Assembly: GCA_039654915.1 (NCBI GenBank)
Contig: CM077598.1
Coordinates: 76,846,041 to 76,910,040 of the forward strand
Length of the DNA: 64,000 bases
Source of the DNA: Aquilaria yunnanensis
Lineage: Eukaryota; Streptophyta; Magnoliopsida; Malvales; Thymelaeaceae
Direction: 5' to 3'
In this document: positions 43,709 to 53,620 of the stretch, piece after piece
Numbering within the stretch: the first letter of the stretch is position 1
Layout of the letters: every line of letters starts with the position of its first letter
Made by a program: the position numbers and the translations under genes
The notes under the pieces: generated by a model
What the model was told of the DNA's origin: nothing
Database searches by the model: none
The model's input: only the letters and a program-made list of their open reading frames with translations

Positions 43709-46000
43709 CTACCACCGAGGTCCCTCAGGAATATTTAGGCCCTCCAGAAAAGAGAGGTCCAAATCTGGGAACCTCTGCAGCACCTGGTGCCGAGCGAGGC
43801 AGAAGCCGTCCTGAAAGGCGACCTTGGCCATGTCATCAGAAGTACGTTTTTGAACGCCAAGGCCATTGACCTCGTCCCTCAGCTCAGCAACCTCCTCTTC
43901 GAGCTCGCTTATCCCCAGCGTCTCTCCGGACTCCTTCTTCAGAGCCTCGACCTCGGCTTGAAGAGCATTGTTCTCGTCCGTCAACCTCGACGCAAGACTG
44001 TCGGAAACAGCCTTGTCCTTGACAAGATCTTCGTTGGCGGCGAGCAGCCCCTTTACTTGGTCGCTGAGGTCGGCAATCTTCCGGGAGGAGTCCTTTTCAA
44101 GTTCTTCTCTTTTCTTCGAGAACTCCTCCCGAACGGCAGCAAGTTGCTGAGAACAATCCGCTGTCAGCTGCTGGTTACTGGCGATCACCTTCGCAAGCGA
44201 AGCCTTCGCTTCACTGAGTTCCCGCGAAGTCGCATCCTTGGAGGCAGCCTGTCTGGCCACCCGAACTCGGAGATAACCAGCGTACTCCAGCAGCTACGGC
44301 AAGGCAAAAGTCCAGGTTAGTACAAGTCTAAACACTTAGAAAATTGAGGAAAAAAGTGTAAAGACTATACCTGAGCAGCATGCTCGGTGACTTTTGCGGC
44401 GAGGGTATTATCCCCCGGGTGAGCAGCCGCAATGGCCCGGAAGGAGGCGTCAGTGGTGATCCCCTTCCAAATCTCCTTTGTCATTTTTGGACAATCGTCG
44501 GAGAGCAAATTCATATCCTCCGTGATTGTCCAAAAGGGCTCCAAGGGGATCTTCCCCTCAGGGATTGTGGCATCGCGCAGGGCCCGTTTCCTCTCATGAA
44601 TGGCCCTCCAGCCAGCGGTAAGAGGCTCCCCTGAAAGTGAGAAGGAAGTTAGGAGCAGAAGAAAAATTCGCGAAAGGAAAAGGAGCTGAACTTCGCCTAA
44701 AGGCATACCTGGAGGAACCTCGGAGACAGTGTCCTCGGGATCCTCGGGCCCCTCGGAAGAAAGACCCTTACCCTTCTGCCGGTACCGCTCCTCGGCGGTG
44801 GGTACTTCTACCACTACAGTGTTTCTGGGGGCCTCGAGGTCGAGAGGAGGCACCTCGGCGGAAGTAGCGGGGACCTCGGCCGGTGGAATTTCAACAAGAC
44901 CAGCGTCTTCGCCAGCTTCTTCTTCCAAAAGCTCTGGCTGAGAAGGCTGGAGAGCCTTCCTAGCTCGCTTCGCCGAGGGTCCCGCCCCTGTCGTCTTCCT
45001 TCTTCGGGAAGCCGCCTTCTTTGTCTGCTCCCCCTTCTCCACTTGGCCAGAAAAGAGGGCCTTGTAATAAGCGGCAGCCCCATCGCCCATCTCTGAAAAA
45101 GAAAAGAAATATCAGCGTAAGTCCGAGGAAAAAGTATAAAGGGATGGAAGATTACTCACTTTCGGCAAAAGTTTCGAAAGAAGTCTCCCCCTTAAGGAGC
45201 TTGACCAGCCAGGAGTCTTTCCCGGCGATGGCGGGAGCGGGCATATTGAGGTCAGTCACGTGCTCCTTAACCACTTTCAGCTCCCGAAGGACTTCTTCGG
45301 TCATCAACCTCCAGTTGATAGGAAAGGGGTAAAGAGCACGAGGAGAGACCTCGGGAGCCCAGTCAGCGACTGCCCGAATGCGGGCGTCGAAATCCGTGAA
45401 CACGGAAGCCAACGGTGGGGTCAGCAGCATCCTCGGATCAACGACGTCTGCGTTCAGCACTCCCTGAGCCCACCTGGTCGGGACATCAGACCAGTTCTTA
45501 TCCACCTTGAGGAAAAAGAACTTAGGCTGCCACCCCCGCCAGCTATCCTTCGTGTCGAAGGTGAAGGTGAATTTTTTACTCCCGGATCCCCGAGGCAGCA
45601 GGAAATAGAAGCCACCCTTCGGGACCACATAGAGCTTGTAGTACTGCATGAAAATGATGAAGTGGGGCTCTATCCCGAACACGCCACACATGCAGAGGTA
45701 GGCGTTAAAATAGCAGTACGCGTTCGGGGGAAGCTGGTTCACAGCAATGCCATGGAATTGGCAGAACTCGCAAACCACCTTCGGGGGAGGATACCGAAGA
45801 CCGGCCTTCAGTTGGGCTCGGAAGACGGTAACCTCGTCGCCACGGTTTGAAAAAGAAAAATGGCTAGAACGAGGCAGTCTGGTCACAGCGTAAGACGGAA
45901 GAAAGAATTTTTTCTTCCACCTCTCTAGTTTTTCGGGGGTGGTACAGCAAGGATGGGCCAGAAGAGGTTTCCAGCTCTCGGGAACAGGGATCGCAGACAT
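43709..46000 (-). CDS. Antisense four-exon gene of element A; function unknown
   Basis: Exons on the minus strand: 46000-45160 (841 bp), 45092-44709 (384), 44630-44371 (260) and 44293-43709 (585 with stop). Introns of 67, 78 and 77 bp all have GT-AG ends. The sum is 2,070 bp, exactly 690 codons, open throughout. Exon 1 encodes a compact domain (PVPESWKPLLAHPCC, FHGIAVNQLPPNAYC, GVFGIEPHFIIF, GGFYFLLPRGSGSKK) that resembles the Pfam family named putative gypsy type transposon. Exon 2 starts with a basic KKAASRRRK stretch and is then acidic and proline-rich. Exon 3 has PLEPFWTITEDMN and AAAHPGDNTLA. Exon 4 is coiled-coil-like. A TAG after GPRW shortens the tail by about 17 residues relative to the palindrome copies. 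Tat elements are known to carry antisense ORFs; what they do is not known. Confidence 0.85.
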
Positions 46001-46283
46001 GAAAAAGAGTTTGAGATGGAAAAGAAAATAGTTTCCAGAAAAAACTCAGAAGACGAGTTTGGAAAAAACAACAGTTTTCCCGAAAAACTCAGAAAAACAG
46101 AGGAATCAAGTACTCTGGAAATCAAAACCCACCAAAAGATTTGCCTGAGGACACCGTCGTGAAAGTTGGTAGGAAAAAGCTCTGATTAAAGAAGCTCCGC
46201 CACAGAAAGCAAGATAAAACGCAAGAACAGAGGGCAGAGCAGAAAAAGAGCAGAAAAACAGTAAGTGGGACTTATGATGGAAT

Positions 46284-46297
46284 GGGCTATTTATAGG
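46284..46297 (-). promoter_or_regulatory. TATA box of the antisense gene in element A
   Basis: The minus strand reads CCTATAAATAGCCC about 290 bp before the ATG at 46000, and is followed by ATTCCATCATAAGT. Element C has CTATATATAGCCCGTTCCATCATAAGT in the same place and I has a related block. Conservation among diverged elements suggests a real promoter lying between the 3' LTR and the gene. Confidence 0.75.
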
Positions 46298-46826
46298 CCA
46301 AAGGTGGGTAACCGAAAGAACATCATAAGTACCCATTGGAGGCGAACCGTCGCCGTAACTGCCCGCTGCACCCGAAAAGGTGCGCCCTCTGTAAATGATG
46401 CGCCTCTCCTCCAATGGCAAGAAGCCACATGTCAACCGCTGCGCAGAAATGGGGGACGTGCCTCCGCAAACGTGCCTGGAAAACCGGGACACGCCTCCTG
46501 ATTGGGACACGTCGTTTGACATCCCTGAGAAATGGAGACGCGCCGTTCAGTCTGACACGCTTGGCCATCAGACCTGCAGAAATAAAAAGCAGGCCACCTC
46601 GAGGACACCAAGAGACAGGCTATGGCTGAACAGCCCATGACTTTTGGGCAAGAGGTGTATCTTCGGTACAGGCTTTGCCTCGGAGACACCAAAGAATAGG
46701 CCGAGGCCGAACAGCCCAGATCCTTGGGCAAAAGGTGCGACCTCGGAACAGGTTATGCTTCCAAACAAGACTCCCAATGACAACCTCGGAAAGAGATGCA
46801 AACTGAAGTCTTCACTTCGGCTTTCC

Positions 46827-46835
46827 AGAGGGGGG
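46827..46835 (+). promoter_or_regulatory. Polypurine tract of element A
   Basis: AGAGGGGGG followed by CATG and the 3' LTR at 46840. C (minus strand) and I have the same layout: a G run, CAT plus one base, then TGATAG. Confidence 0.88.
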
Positions 46836-46839
46836 CATG

Positions 46840-47706
46840 TGATAGCCAAAGGCTATCGCCTCAATCTGGCCGAACACCCTGCCACAACAACGGCCAGAAG
46901 AACTTGCGCTTCCCGGGAATAGGTGGAATCATGCACCTCGGGAGATAGCCTGAGAGCTCCGAGCCTCGGCACGCCAGTAAAACTTGAGGACTCCATTCGC
47001 CCCCCAAGGTTGTGAACAGCGCGCCTTCGAAAAAGTGGCACCAGACATTGCTGCCCGAATATGATATCCCCGAAGGCGGAACCCCCTGGAACTGGGAACC
47101 CCCGAACTGAGGGTAGGCTTCCCGAAGAGGCTCTGTCCGAACTAGAGGACGACCTCGCCCAGGGAGCTCGGGAGTACGGCAGGCGCATTTAAGGAAGCAT
47201 TTAAGGAAGCCTCTGACACGTCCCACCACAGACGTAAAAAGTCACCCTGACGCGTAGACGCCATCAGAATCATATCATGGCCCGTCTCAGCACAAGGCTC
47301 GAGGCCATCTAGTTACCAACTATCTGTCCCCTACGCCCAGCCGTTCAGGAGCATCCGACCGCACACGTGTCATGATCTGAACGGGCTAGGTATTCCTATA
47401 TATACAGGAAATAAATACTTGACAGGAGGTTGGCAGGCCGGATATACAGCTCCCACACTCTGAGAAAATACCAGGCGAGACTTTTCTGCCTTTCTCTTTG
47501 AGCTAGTGACTTTCTCCTTCTTCCGGCCACCACTGACTTGGGCGTCGGAGGCTCCCCCCCCGGAAAAACACTCCGGGGGCCTCCTAACCCTGTTTACCAG
47601 CTTTTCAGGTACTCTCCTTGGGGCTATCCACCTTCCAGGCGTTCTTCCTCCTAGAAGTCTCCTTAACAGTCATCATGACTCACAACGATGAGGCCTTAGG
47701 CCATCA
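46840..47706 (+). repeat. 3' LTR of element A (867 bp)
   Basis: Same length as the 5' LTR, with about ten single-base differences (for example GAACACC against GATCACC, and TATATACAGG against TATATATAGG). It is followed by the GCTTG duplication. Confidence 0.96.
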
Positions 47707-47711
47707 GCTTG

Positions 47712-47887
47712 TTTGTTAGGCAACCAATGGACTTTCTTGTAAGCTTTCAGAAATTCAGGCACTCAATTGAAAAAATCTCAAGAAAGAGATTTGGAGAGTT
47801 ATGGGAAGGATATGAATGGTATAAAAGTGCTACTGGAAGACCAAATTGCTCATGGAAGACAACTTTGGACAAAGGAAACATTAAAGG
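47712..47887. other. Unclassified DNA right of element A
   Basis: AT-rich, 176 bp, between the target duplication of A and the LTR of L. A 76-codon ORF (47709-47939) begins in the duplication and ends inside the LTR of L, so it is not a gene in its present form. The stretch SATGRPNCSWKTTLDKGN is not one I recognise. It is continuous with 36448-36630 if A is removed. Confidence 0.55.
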
Positions 47888-50341
47888 TGTTATGGACCTC
47901 CTAGTACCAGCCACTCCCAAGGAAGGTAAAGTGTTCTAAATTAAGTTTGGAACCTAATTTCAAGTTTACATAGCAAGAATAGAGAAGTTTAGCAAAGTTC
48001 ACTAAGTTTCGAAGAAGATAAGGCACTAAATGAGGTTCAGGGAAAAAATGGTAATTTTGCATCCTGAATAGCTGGGCGTGGTCCTGAGTGGTGAAAATGA
48101 GTTTTTATAACTTAACTTTCAACCGTAACCCAAACTTGGAAGAAATAAACAAGAATTTAATCAAGCATAACTAAGTACCAAAAGATGGGGGTTTAATTGT
48201 ATTAAGCTTAATACTTTGGTGGCTTGGAGGTTAAGTGAGGGTTTAGGAAGGGGAAAGCGAGTCTATGGCCACCATAACCTCATTTCCAGCCTTCTCACTC
48301 TCATTTTGCTCTCAATTCAACCTTGGAATCAAGATTTCTTGGTGCCAAGAAGAGTTCTCAAGATTATATAAGCTAAGAGGAGCTTATTTCAAGCATTAAA
48401 CCATTGTTTGGCGCTTGGAAGTGTGTTTTCTCACATTCCCTACTTTTGATATGAGGTAACCAATGTGTTCTTGATTGAACTCATGTTATTTGGTTAGTTT
48501 GCAGCTTGGGTTTTGGTTAGGAAGCAAGGTTTTGATGATTGGTGTCTATGTTTTTGTTTGGAAGTTAGGTGATACATTGGTGAGCTTAGTTGATTGGAAA
48601 AGAGGTTGATTCTTGCTTGTTACTTGGAGTTGAGGTAAGGGAGTTATGACTTGAACACCAATTAATGCTATTGACATGAGTTTGCTTGAAGAATTTGAGT
48701 GATTCCAGCAATAGCATTAGTTAGAGGATTTGGTTGAATTGTGGTGGACTATGAGGTTTGAGAGGATTTGGATGATGTTACAAGACATCATAGATTGGCT
48801 TGTGATAGTTGGTTATGTTCTATGCAACATGGTCTATGTGTGTGTGAAATTTGGAGGCTTTCCAAGCATGTTTATTATGTTTGCTAAGTGTCCAAAATTC
48901 ATAGCAGTAAAATGCGTGCCAATTCTGCAGATTCACAGATTGGCGATGTGTCACCAATTTCGTTCACCAGTTCATGACACATCACTAGTTGTGCAAATGT
49001 GGTCCGAATGTTACCAATTGTGGCGACGCATCACGAACAATTGGCAATGCGTCGCCATAGGCAAGATGGCAGAATTTCTCACATTTTGCTAGGGTGATCG
49101 AGGTGAGACCTAAAGGGTTTCTTAGGGTTCCTTGGGGCCTAAGTATGTCGGGGGTACTCTGAGACTTCTGAAAGTCCCTCAAAACTTAAGCGTTTCCTTA
49201 AGGTTTGAAAGATTTTATGGTTGCTTGCGCCCTAAGCAAGGAAACTAGTTGCAAATGAGCATTACTAAGTACCATTAGTTGGGGTGAAAGGTTTAGAACC
49301 CTTGGCGACCTAGCTGTGCTGTAGCCATGAGGTTGCAAGGTGAAACCTTAGTGCACGTAGTCTACAATGTCCAAATGACCTAGTCTACAATAGTCCCATC
49401 ATAATTCCCCTGCATAACATACTAAGGGAGAGGTTCAATTGGTGATTTATCACTAGTTAGGCTGGCAAGCGCAGCTTGCTAGTAGGCTAAGCAATGCCTT
49501 GTAGTTTAGGGTCATGGATGAGGAGAGGTCTCAAGGGACCTAAATATATGCATATATTAGACCCTTAGGCTGTATGAGCTCACAGTAGGTTACATATGTT
49601 ATTCTATGTGGTGTCCTTAGTAATTTTCTTGTAGGTACACTGAAGACCCCTTATTGAGAATGCTATGTTCTCACTCCCTAGTTATGTTGTGCAGATTCAG
49701 AAGTTATTGGATCGGGTAACCATTGAGGGTTATTGCAGTAGTGGCTTTTTGTGCACAGGTATTGCACTTTAGAATCCTTGTGATTTTAGTGTACATGAGT
49801 ATGCTTGAGTAGTTTGTTGGTTAAGTAACAGTACTAATTACAGTATTCCTTTGGCTGCAGAGCCTGGTGGCACTTGGACAAAGGGTTTTTTAGACTCGCC
49901 ACTGGGATTCACATCCAAGGTGGGAGTTAGTTAAAGAAGATCTCAGTAGAGGCTTGTAAGTATGTAGTACTCTAGTTGCCTCCATAGTCTATGTTATGAA
50001 GAGTCCTAGACTCTAGGGTTGCTCTTGGGTGAGGGCATTAGTCTACTCTATGTATGAATGCTCCCACGAGTTGTTATGCGCAGTAAACTCACATAAATGT
50101 TGATTTTGTATGCCTTGACTATTTGTACTTATTTTTTGTAGAAATTACTTGGCCAAGTTAATACTTTATGTTTTGATTAATCCAAGTCAAAGTATACAGA
50201 GCATGCATCTTGCATATTCTAGGATAATCAACTAGTAGCATGGGATTTTAGTCTACACACATATACAACTAGCCAATTGCATTCACCGTGAGACCTGCTC
50301 TCACAGGGCTTCCTGGGCAAGGGCCAGGGGCAGCCATGTCA
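47888..50341 (+). repeat. 5' LTR of element L (2,454 bp)
   Basis: Starts TGTTATGGACC (H: TGTTACGGCCC) and ends GGCAGCCATGTCA (H: GATCGTGTCA). The CpG palindromes of H are still visible at 48939-48958 and 49021-49060, mostly with CG changed to TG or CA. ORFs of 60-120 codons inside it do not correspond to any protein of the family. Confidence 0.88.
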
Positions 50342-50346
50342 GATTT

Positions 50347-50358
50347 TGGTATCAGAGC
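50347..50358 (+). promoter_or_regulatory. Primer-binding site of element L
   Basis: TGGTATCAGAGC, the same initiator-Met-type site as element H, five bases after the LTR end. Confidence 0.93.
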
Positions 50359-50481
50359 TTAGAGCTCATTTCATAGATATTGTAGGCTGAGACTGAGGTC
50401 TTGATTGGAATGTCCATGTGCTAGGAAGTTAGTACTGACCTACATCTGGGGAATGTTGTCTGGCTTTGGTTGCAGATTCCT

Positions 50482-52178
50482 ACGGCTGACACTAGGTTAG
50501 GAACTTCAAGGGGAACTAGGGAACCTGGTGAGGGGTTCTAGTGACCCAGTTGTGGCAAGGCTGGATGAGATATCCAGGGTACTATAGAGGTTGACAAGTG
50601 GCACAGGGTATGAATATTATTGTGTCTGAGATCTTTAGAGATTATGAGGACAAAGATGTTGCTCAAGAGGAAAATCATGTACCCCAGGATCAAAAAAGGC
50701 ATGGTAAGTAGCAGCAAGTGCCTAGGACTCATGAACGGAGAAATCATGTTCAGGAAGAGGAGGAACCAGAAGTTATGGAGGCTCCAAGGGAGGGGAGACA
50801 CCCTATACTAGATAAAGTTGCTAGAGAAATTTAAGACTGTGGATCCACCGAGCTTTTATGGGAAAGGTGATCCTGATTGAGCAGAAGATTGGTTGTCTCG
50901 GATAAAACTGACTTTTTACTTGTGGAGGCTATGAGTTTGAGCAGAGGATGACCTTAGTACCTTTCTTTTTGAGAGGAAGAGCTAGTTTATGGTGGGATGA
51001 TGTGATGGAGATGCTGAGGGAGCGTAATGGTACCCGACCAGAGAACAAGAAAAAGGTGCTCAAGTGGTCAAACTTTGAGAACAAGTTCAGACAAGAATAT
51101 GTTAGTGAGGCTGCACAGGATCAAAGGAGGGTTCAGTTTGAAAATCTAGTGCAGGGAGAGATGTCTGTATGGGAATATGAGCAACGTTACAATTCACTTA
51201 TTCGATATGGTTTTTACATGGTTGGTAATGATGAATTGAAGGCTAAGAAGTTCTTTCAAGGTTTGAAACCCGTGCTTAGGAGGTAGATGGCGACAGTGGA
51301 TATTAGAAGCTATCGCTAAGTGGTCCAAAAGGTGTTAGCCATGGAAAGAGAATTTGAGGACTCAAGGACACCTAGTAAAAAGGTGGAGGTTGGACGAGCC
51401 AACCAAGGAAAGAGTGCTGAGAAAGAACCGATGGTTGAAAACCAAGGTCTGTTCAAGAGAAGAAAGACAGGCTTATGTCCTAGGTGCAGATGGTTTCAGG
51501 GTGGAAGACCATGTACTTTGGGGACTAATATTTGTAATATCTATGGCCAGAGAGGACATTGGGTGAGTGATTGCCTGAGGGCTCGACCTTTGTCAGGTCT
51601 GCCCAGGAATTTACCCCCTGTACCCCTTGCCATAGGAAATTGACCTAGTGTAGTCGCAGCAGCAGTTGAGCCGAGGGATTTTTCCCTTGCGAGTCAAGTG
51701 ACCAGAGAACCAACTGCTGTTCGAGGTAATTTTAGTTTTCAAAATGGTAGTGTTAGAGTGCCTTTTGATACAGGAGCTACTCTTTCAGTGATATCATCCA
51801 CTTTGGTAGACAAGTTTAAATTGCAATGAGAAGTCTCGGGTGTGTTAAGACTCATCAAGACTGTAGGGAGGAGTTACGGGTATCCCTTGCAGTTAGGCAA
51901 CCATGATTTCTATTGTGAATTATGGGTGATCGAATTGAGGTCTTATGACCTAGTGTTGGGAATGGATTGGCTAAGTAAGCATAAGGCGCAAATTGATTGT
52001 GCAAATCACTCAGTCGACATTACTAATGCTAAGGGAGTTAGAGTGACTTGCATTGGAGGATTGGCATCTAGTGCTAAGAGTTTGTATCTTAGACTTATGG
52101 ATACCATGCCATAATTAGTGAAGAAGATTATTATTCATTGAATGGGGTGGCCATAGAGGAGGAACTTGAGAAGATTCC
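50482..52178 (+). pseudogene. gag and protease remnant of element L
   Basis: Aligns to H from its second methionine; that codon is ACG here (50482-50484), so the start is lost. Preserved blocks: [20 protein letters not shown] (50,960-51,010), [18 protein letters not shown], a zinc knuckle CNIYGQRGHWVSDC with one cysteine changed to tyrosine, protease [18 protein letters not shown], and [16 protein letters not shown]. Stops include TGA at about 50,878 and TAG at about 51,284. Cut at 52178 by the LTR of C. Confidence 0.88.
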
Positions 52179-52919
52179 TGATGTTCGGGGACATCTTCAC
52201 TGGAAGGCATGGTGACTTTCGAGAGGACTTCCTGTGAGGGAGAGCGTCTGCAGGTGAGGTTTCCCAGGGGAAAGTGCCTGGAAAGCTCAGAAAAGGGGGT
52301 TAGGAGGTCCCCGGGGTGCTTTTCCGGGGAGGAGCCTCCGACGCCCAAGTCAGTTTCCTGAGAAGGTAAGAGGGAAGCACTAGAGTTTTTAGTGGGCTTG
52401 CCTGTGTTTTCTCAAGGGGGAGGAGTCCAACCTCTTGCCAGGGTTTGTTTCCTGGTATTTATAGGAATATTTCAGATCGTGACACGTGTTCGGTCAGATG
52501 TTCTCTGAATTTCTGGGCGTAGGGGACAAGTAGCCGGTGGCAGGCTACTTGAGTCTCGAACCGAGACAGGTCGTGACAAGACCTGGATGGCGTCGGCGTG
52601 TCAAATCGCCGTTTGAGGTGACATGTAGCGTCTGTGGGCGGCATGTCAGAGGCTCCTTAAATGCTCTTGCTGTACTCCCGAGGTCCCTAGCCGAGGTCGT
52701 CCTCTGGTATGGACGATACCCCTTCGGGAAATATGCCCGCAGTTCGGGGGTTCCCTAATTCAGGGTTCCGCCTTCAGGGAGATGCTCTTCGGCATGCAAT
52801 AGCTGATTCTCTGTTTCTGAAGGCAATCTGTTTAGTACCTCGGGGGGGCTAATAGCTTCGTCGCGTTCCCTGACGCTCCGAGTTCGGGTCAGATAGAGGC
52901 GATAGCCCTTCGGCTATCA
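52179..52919 (-). repeat. 3' LTR of element C (741 bp)
   Basis: Minus strand begins TGATAGCCGAAGGGCTATC at 52919 and ends CCGAACATCA at 52179. It carries a CACGTGT box and CTATAAATACC, and ATG CCT TCC AGT near its end in the position used for the gag start in other copies. It resembles the LTR of F (769 bp) more than that of A. Confidence 0.88.
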
Positions 52920-52923
52920 CATG

Positions 52924-52932
52924 CCCCCCTTT
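52924..52932 (-). promoter_or_regulatory. Polypurine tract of element C
   Basis: The minus strand reads AAAGGGGGG, then CATG, then the LTR. Same layout as element A. Confidence 0.87.
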
Positions 52933-53353
52933 GGAAAGCTGAAGTGGAGACTTCGGTTGGTAGTCTTTCCGAGGTTACTATTTGGGAGTTTTTAGGGAGT
53001 AAAACCTGTGCCGAAGGTACACCTTTTGCCCGAAGATATGGGCTGTTCGGCCATGGCCTGTCTTTTGGTGTCTTCGAGGTTACTTACTTCTTTTTTTTTT
53101 CCTTTTGCAGGTCTGTGCAACGTCGCGTATCATGACCAGGCGTGTCAGTCTGGAGCGGCGCATCCCAGTTTTTTAGGGGTGTTAGAAGGCGCGTCCCCTA
53201 TTTTGGCGTAGCGGCTGACACGTGGCCTACTGTGATTGGCAGAGAGTCGCATCGGTTACAGAGGGCGCATCTTTTTGGGGGCAGAGAGCAGTTATGGCGA
53301 CGGTTCGCCTTCAAAGGGTACTTATGATGCCAATTCGACTAGCCACTTTCGAC

Positions 53354-53363
53354 CTATATATAG
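53354..53363 (+). promoter_or_regulatory. TATA box of the antisense gene in element C
   Basis: CTATATATAG, 258-267 bp before the ATG at 53621, followed by CCCGTTCCATCATAAGT and a CT-rich leader. A GACACGTGGC box lies about 135 bp further upstream. The same arrangement is found in element A. Confidence 0.72.
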
Positions 53364-53620
53364 CCCGTTCCATCATAAGTTCCCTTTTTACTTTCGCTTC
53401 TGCTCTTCTCCCTGCTTGCCACTGCTTTTGTGCTTTCTCTTGCTTTTTGCGGCGGAGCTGTTTTAACAGAGTTTTTCCGGCAACCTTTCATGACGGCGAC
53501 TTCAAACCCAGATTTTGGCAAGTCCTTTGGTGGGTTTTTGTTTTCCAGACTCTTCTGATTTTCAGAGTTTTTTCCGGAACTTGTTTTCTTGCCTTTTTCC
53601 AAACCCATTTTTCTGCAAAT

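Larger units (their letters stand above)
36631..47706 (+). mobile_element. Complete Tat-lineage element A (11,076 bp)
   Basis: LTRs of 867 bp at 36631-37497 and 46840-47706, flanked by GCTTG (36626-36630 and 47707-47711). Order: LTR, primer site, gag, pol (protease, RT, RNase H, second RNase H, integrase), short-repeat array, antisense four-exon gene with its own promoter, polypurine tract, LTR. I count about ten differences between the LTRs (about 98.8% identity), so it is a fairly recent insertion. Pol is intact; gag has a 28-codon deletion and one stop. The dual RNase H and antisense gene suit the Tat lineage. Confidence 0.96.
47888..52178 (+). mobile_element. Old chromovirus L (Tekay/Del-like), 5' part
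   Basis: 5' LTR 47888-50341, initiator-Met primer site 50347-50358, and gag-protease remnant to 52178, where element C is inserted (duplication would be ATTCC, 52174-52178). It is related to H in every part but clearly older: many stops, a lost start codon and CpG decay in the LTR. The rest of pol and the 3' LTR lie beyond the window. Confidence 0.9.

Noticed and set aside
46106..46640. Several overlapping 60-140-codon ORFs between the antisense gene and 3' LTR of A
   Set aside because: They are not conserved in C or I at the same place; the interval fits better as promoter and leader of the antisense gene.
47709..47939. 76-codon plus-strand ORF as a host gene
   Set aside because: It starts inside the target duplication of A and ends inside the LTR of L, so both ends are accidental.
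48730..49092. 120-codon plus-strand ORF
   Set aside because: Inside the LTR of L and crosses decayed palindromes; no counterpart frame in the LTR of H.
50341..50365. tRNA-Met-like match
   Set aside because: Only the 12-base TGGTATCAGAGC primer complement is present beside the LTR; there is no cloverleaf, so it is a primer-binding site and not a tRNA gene.
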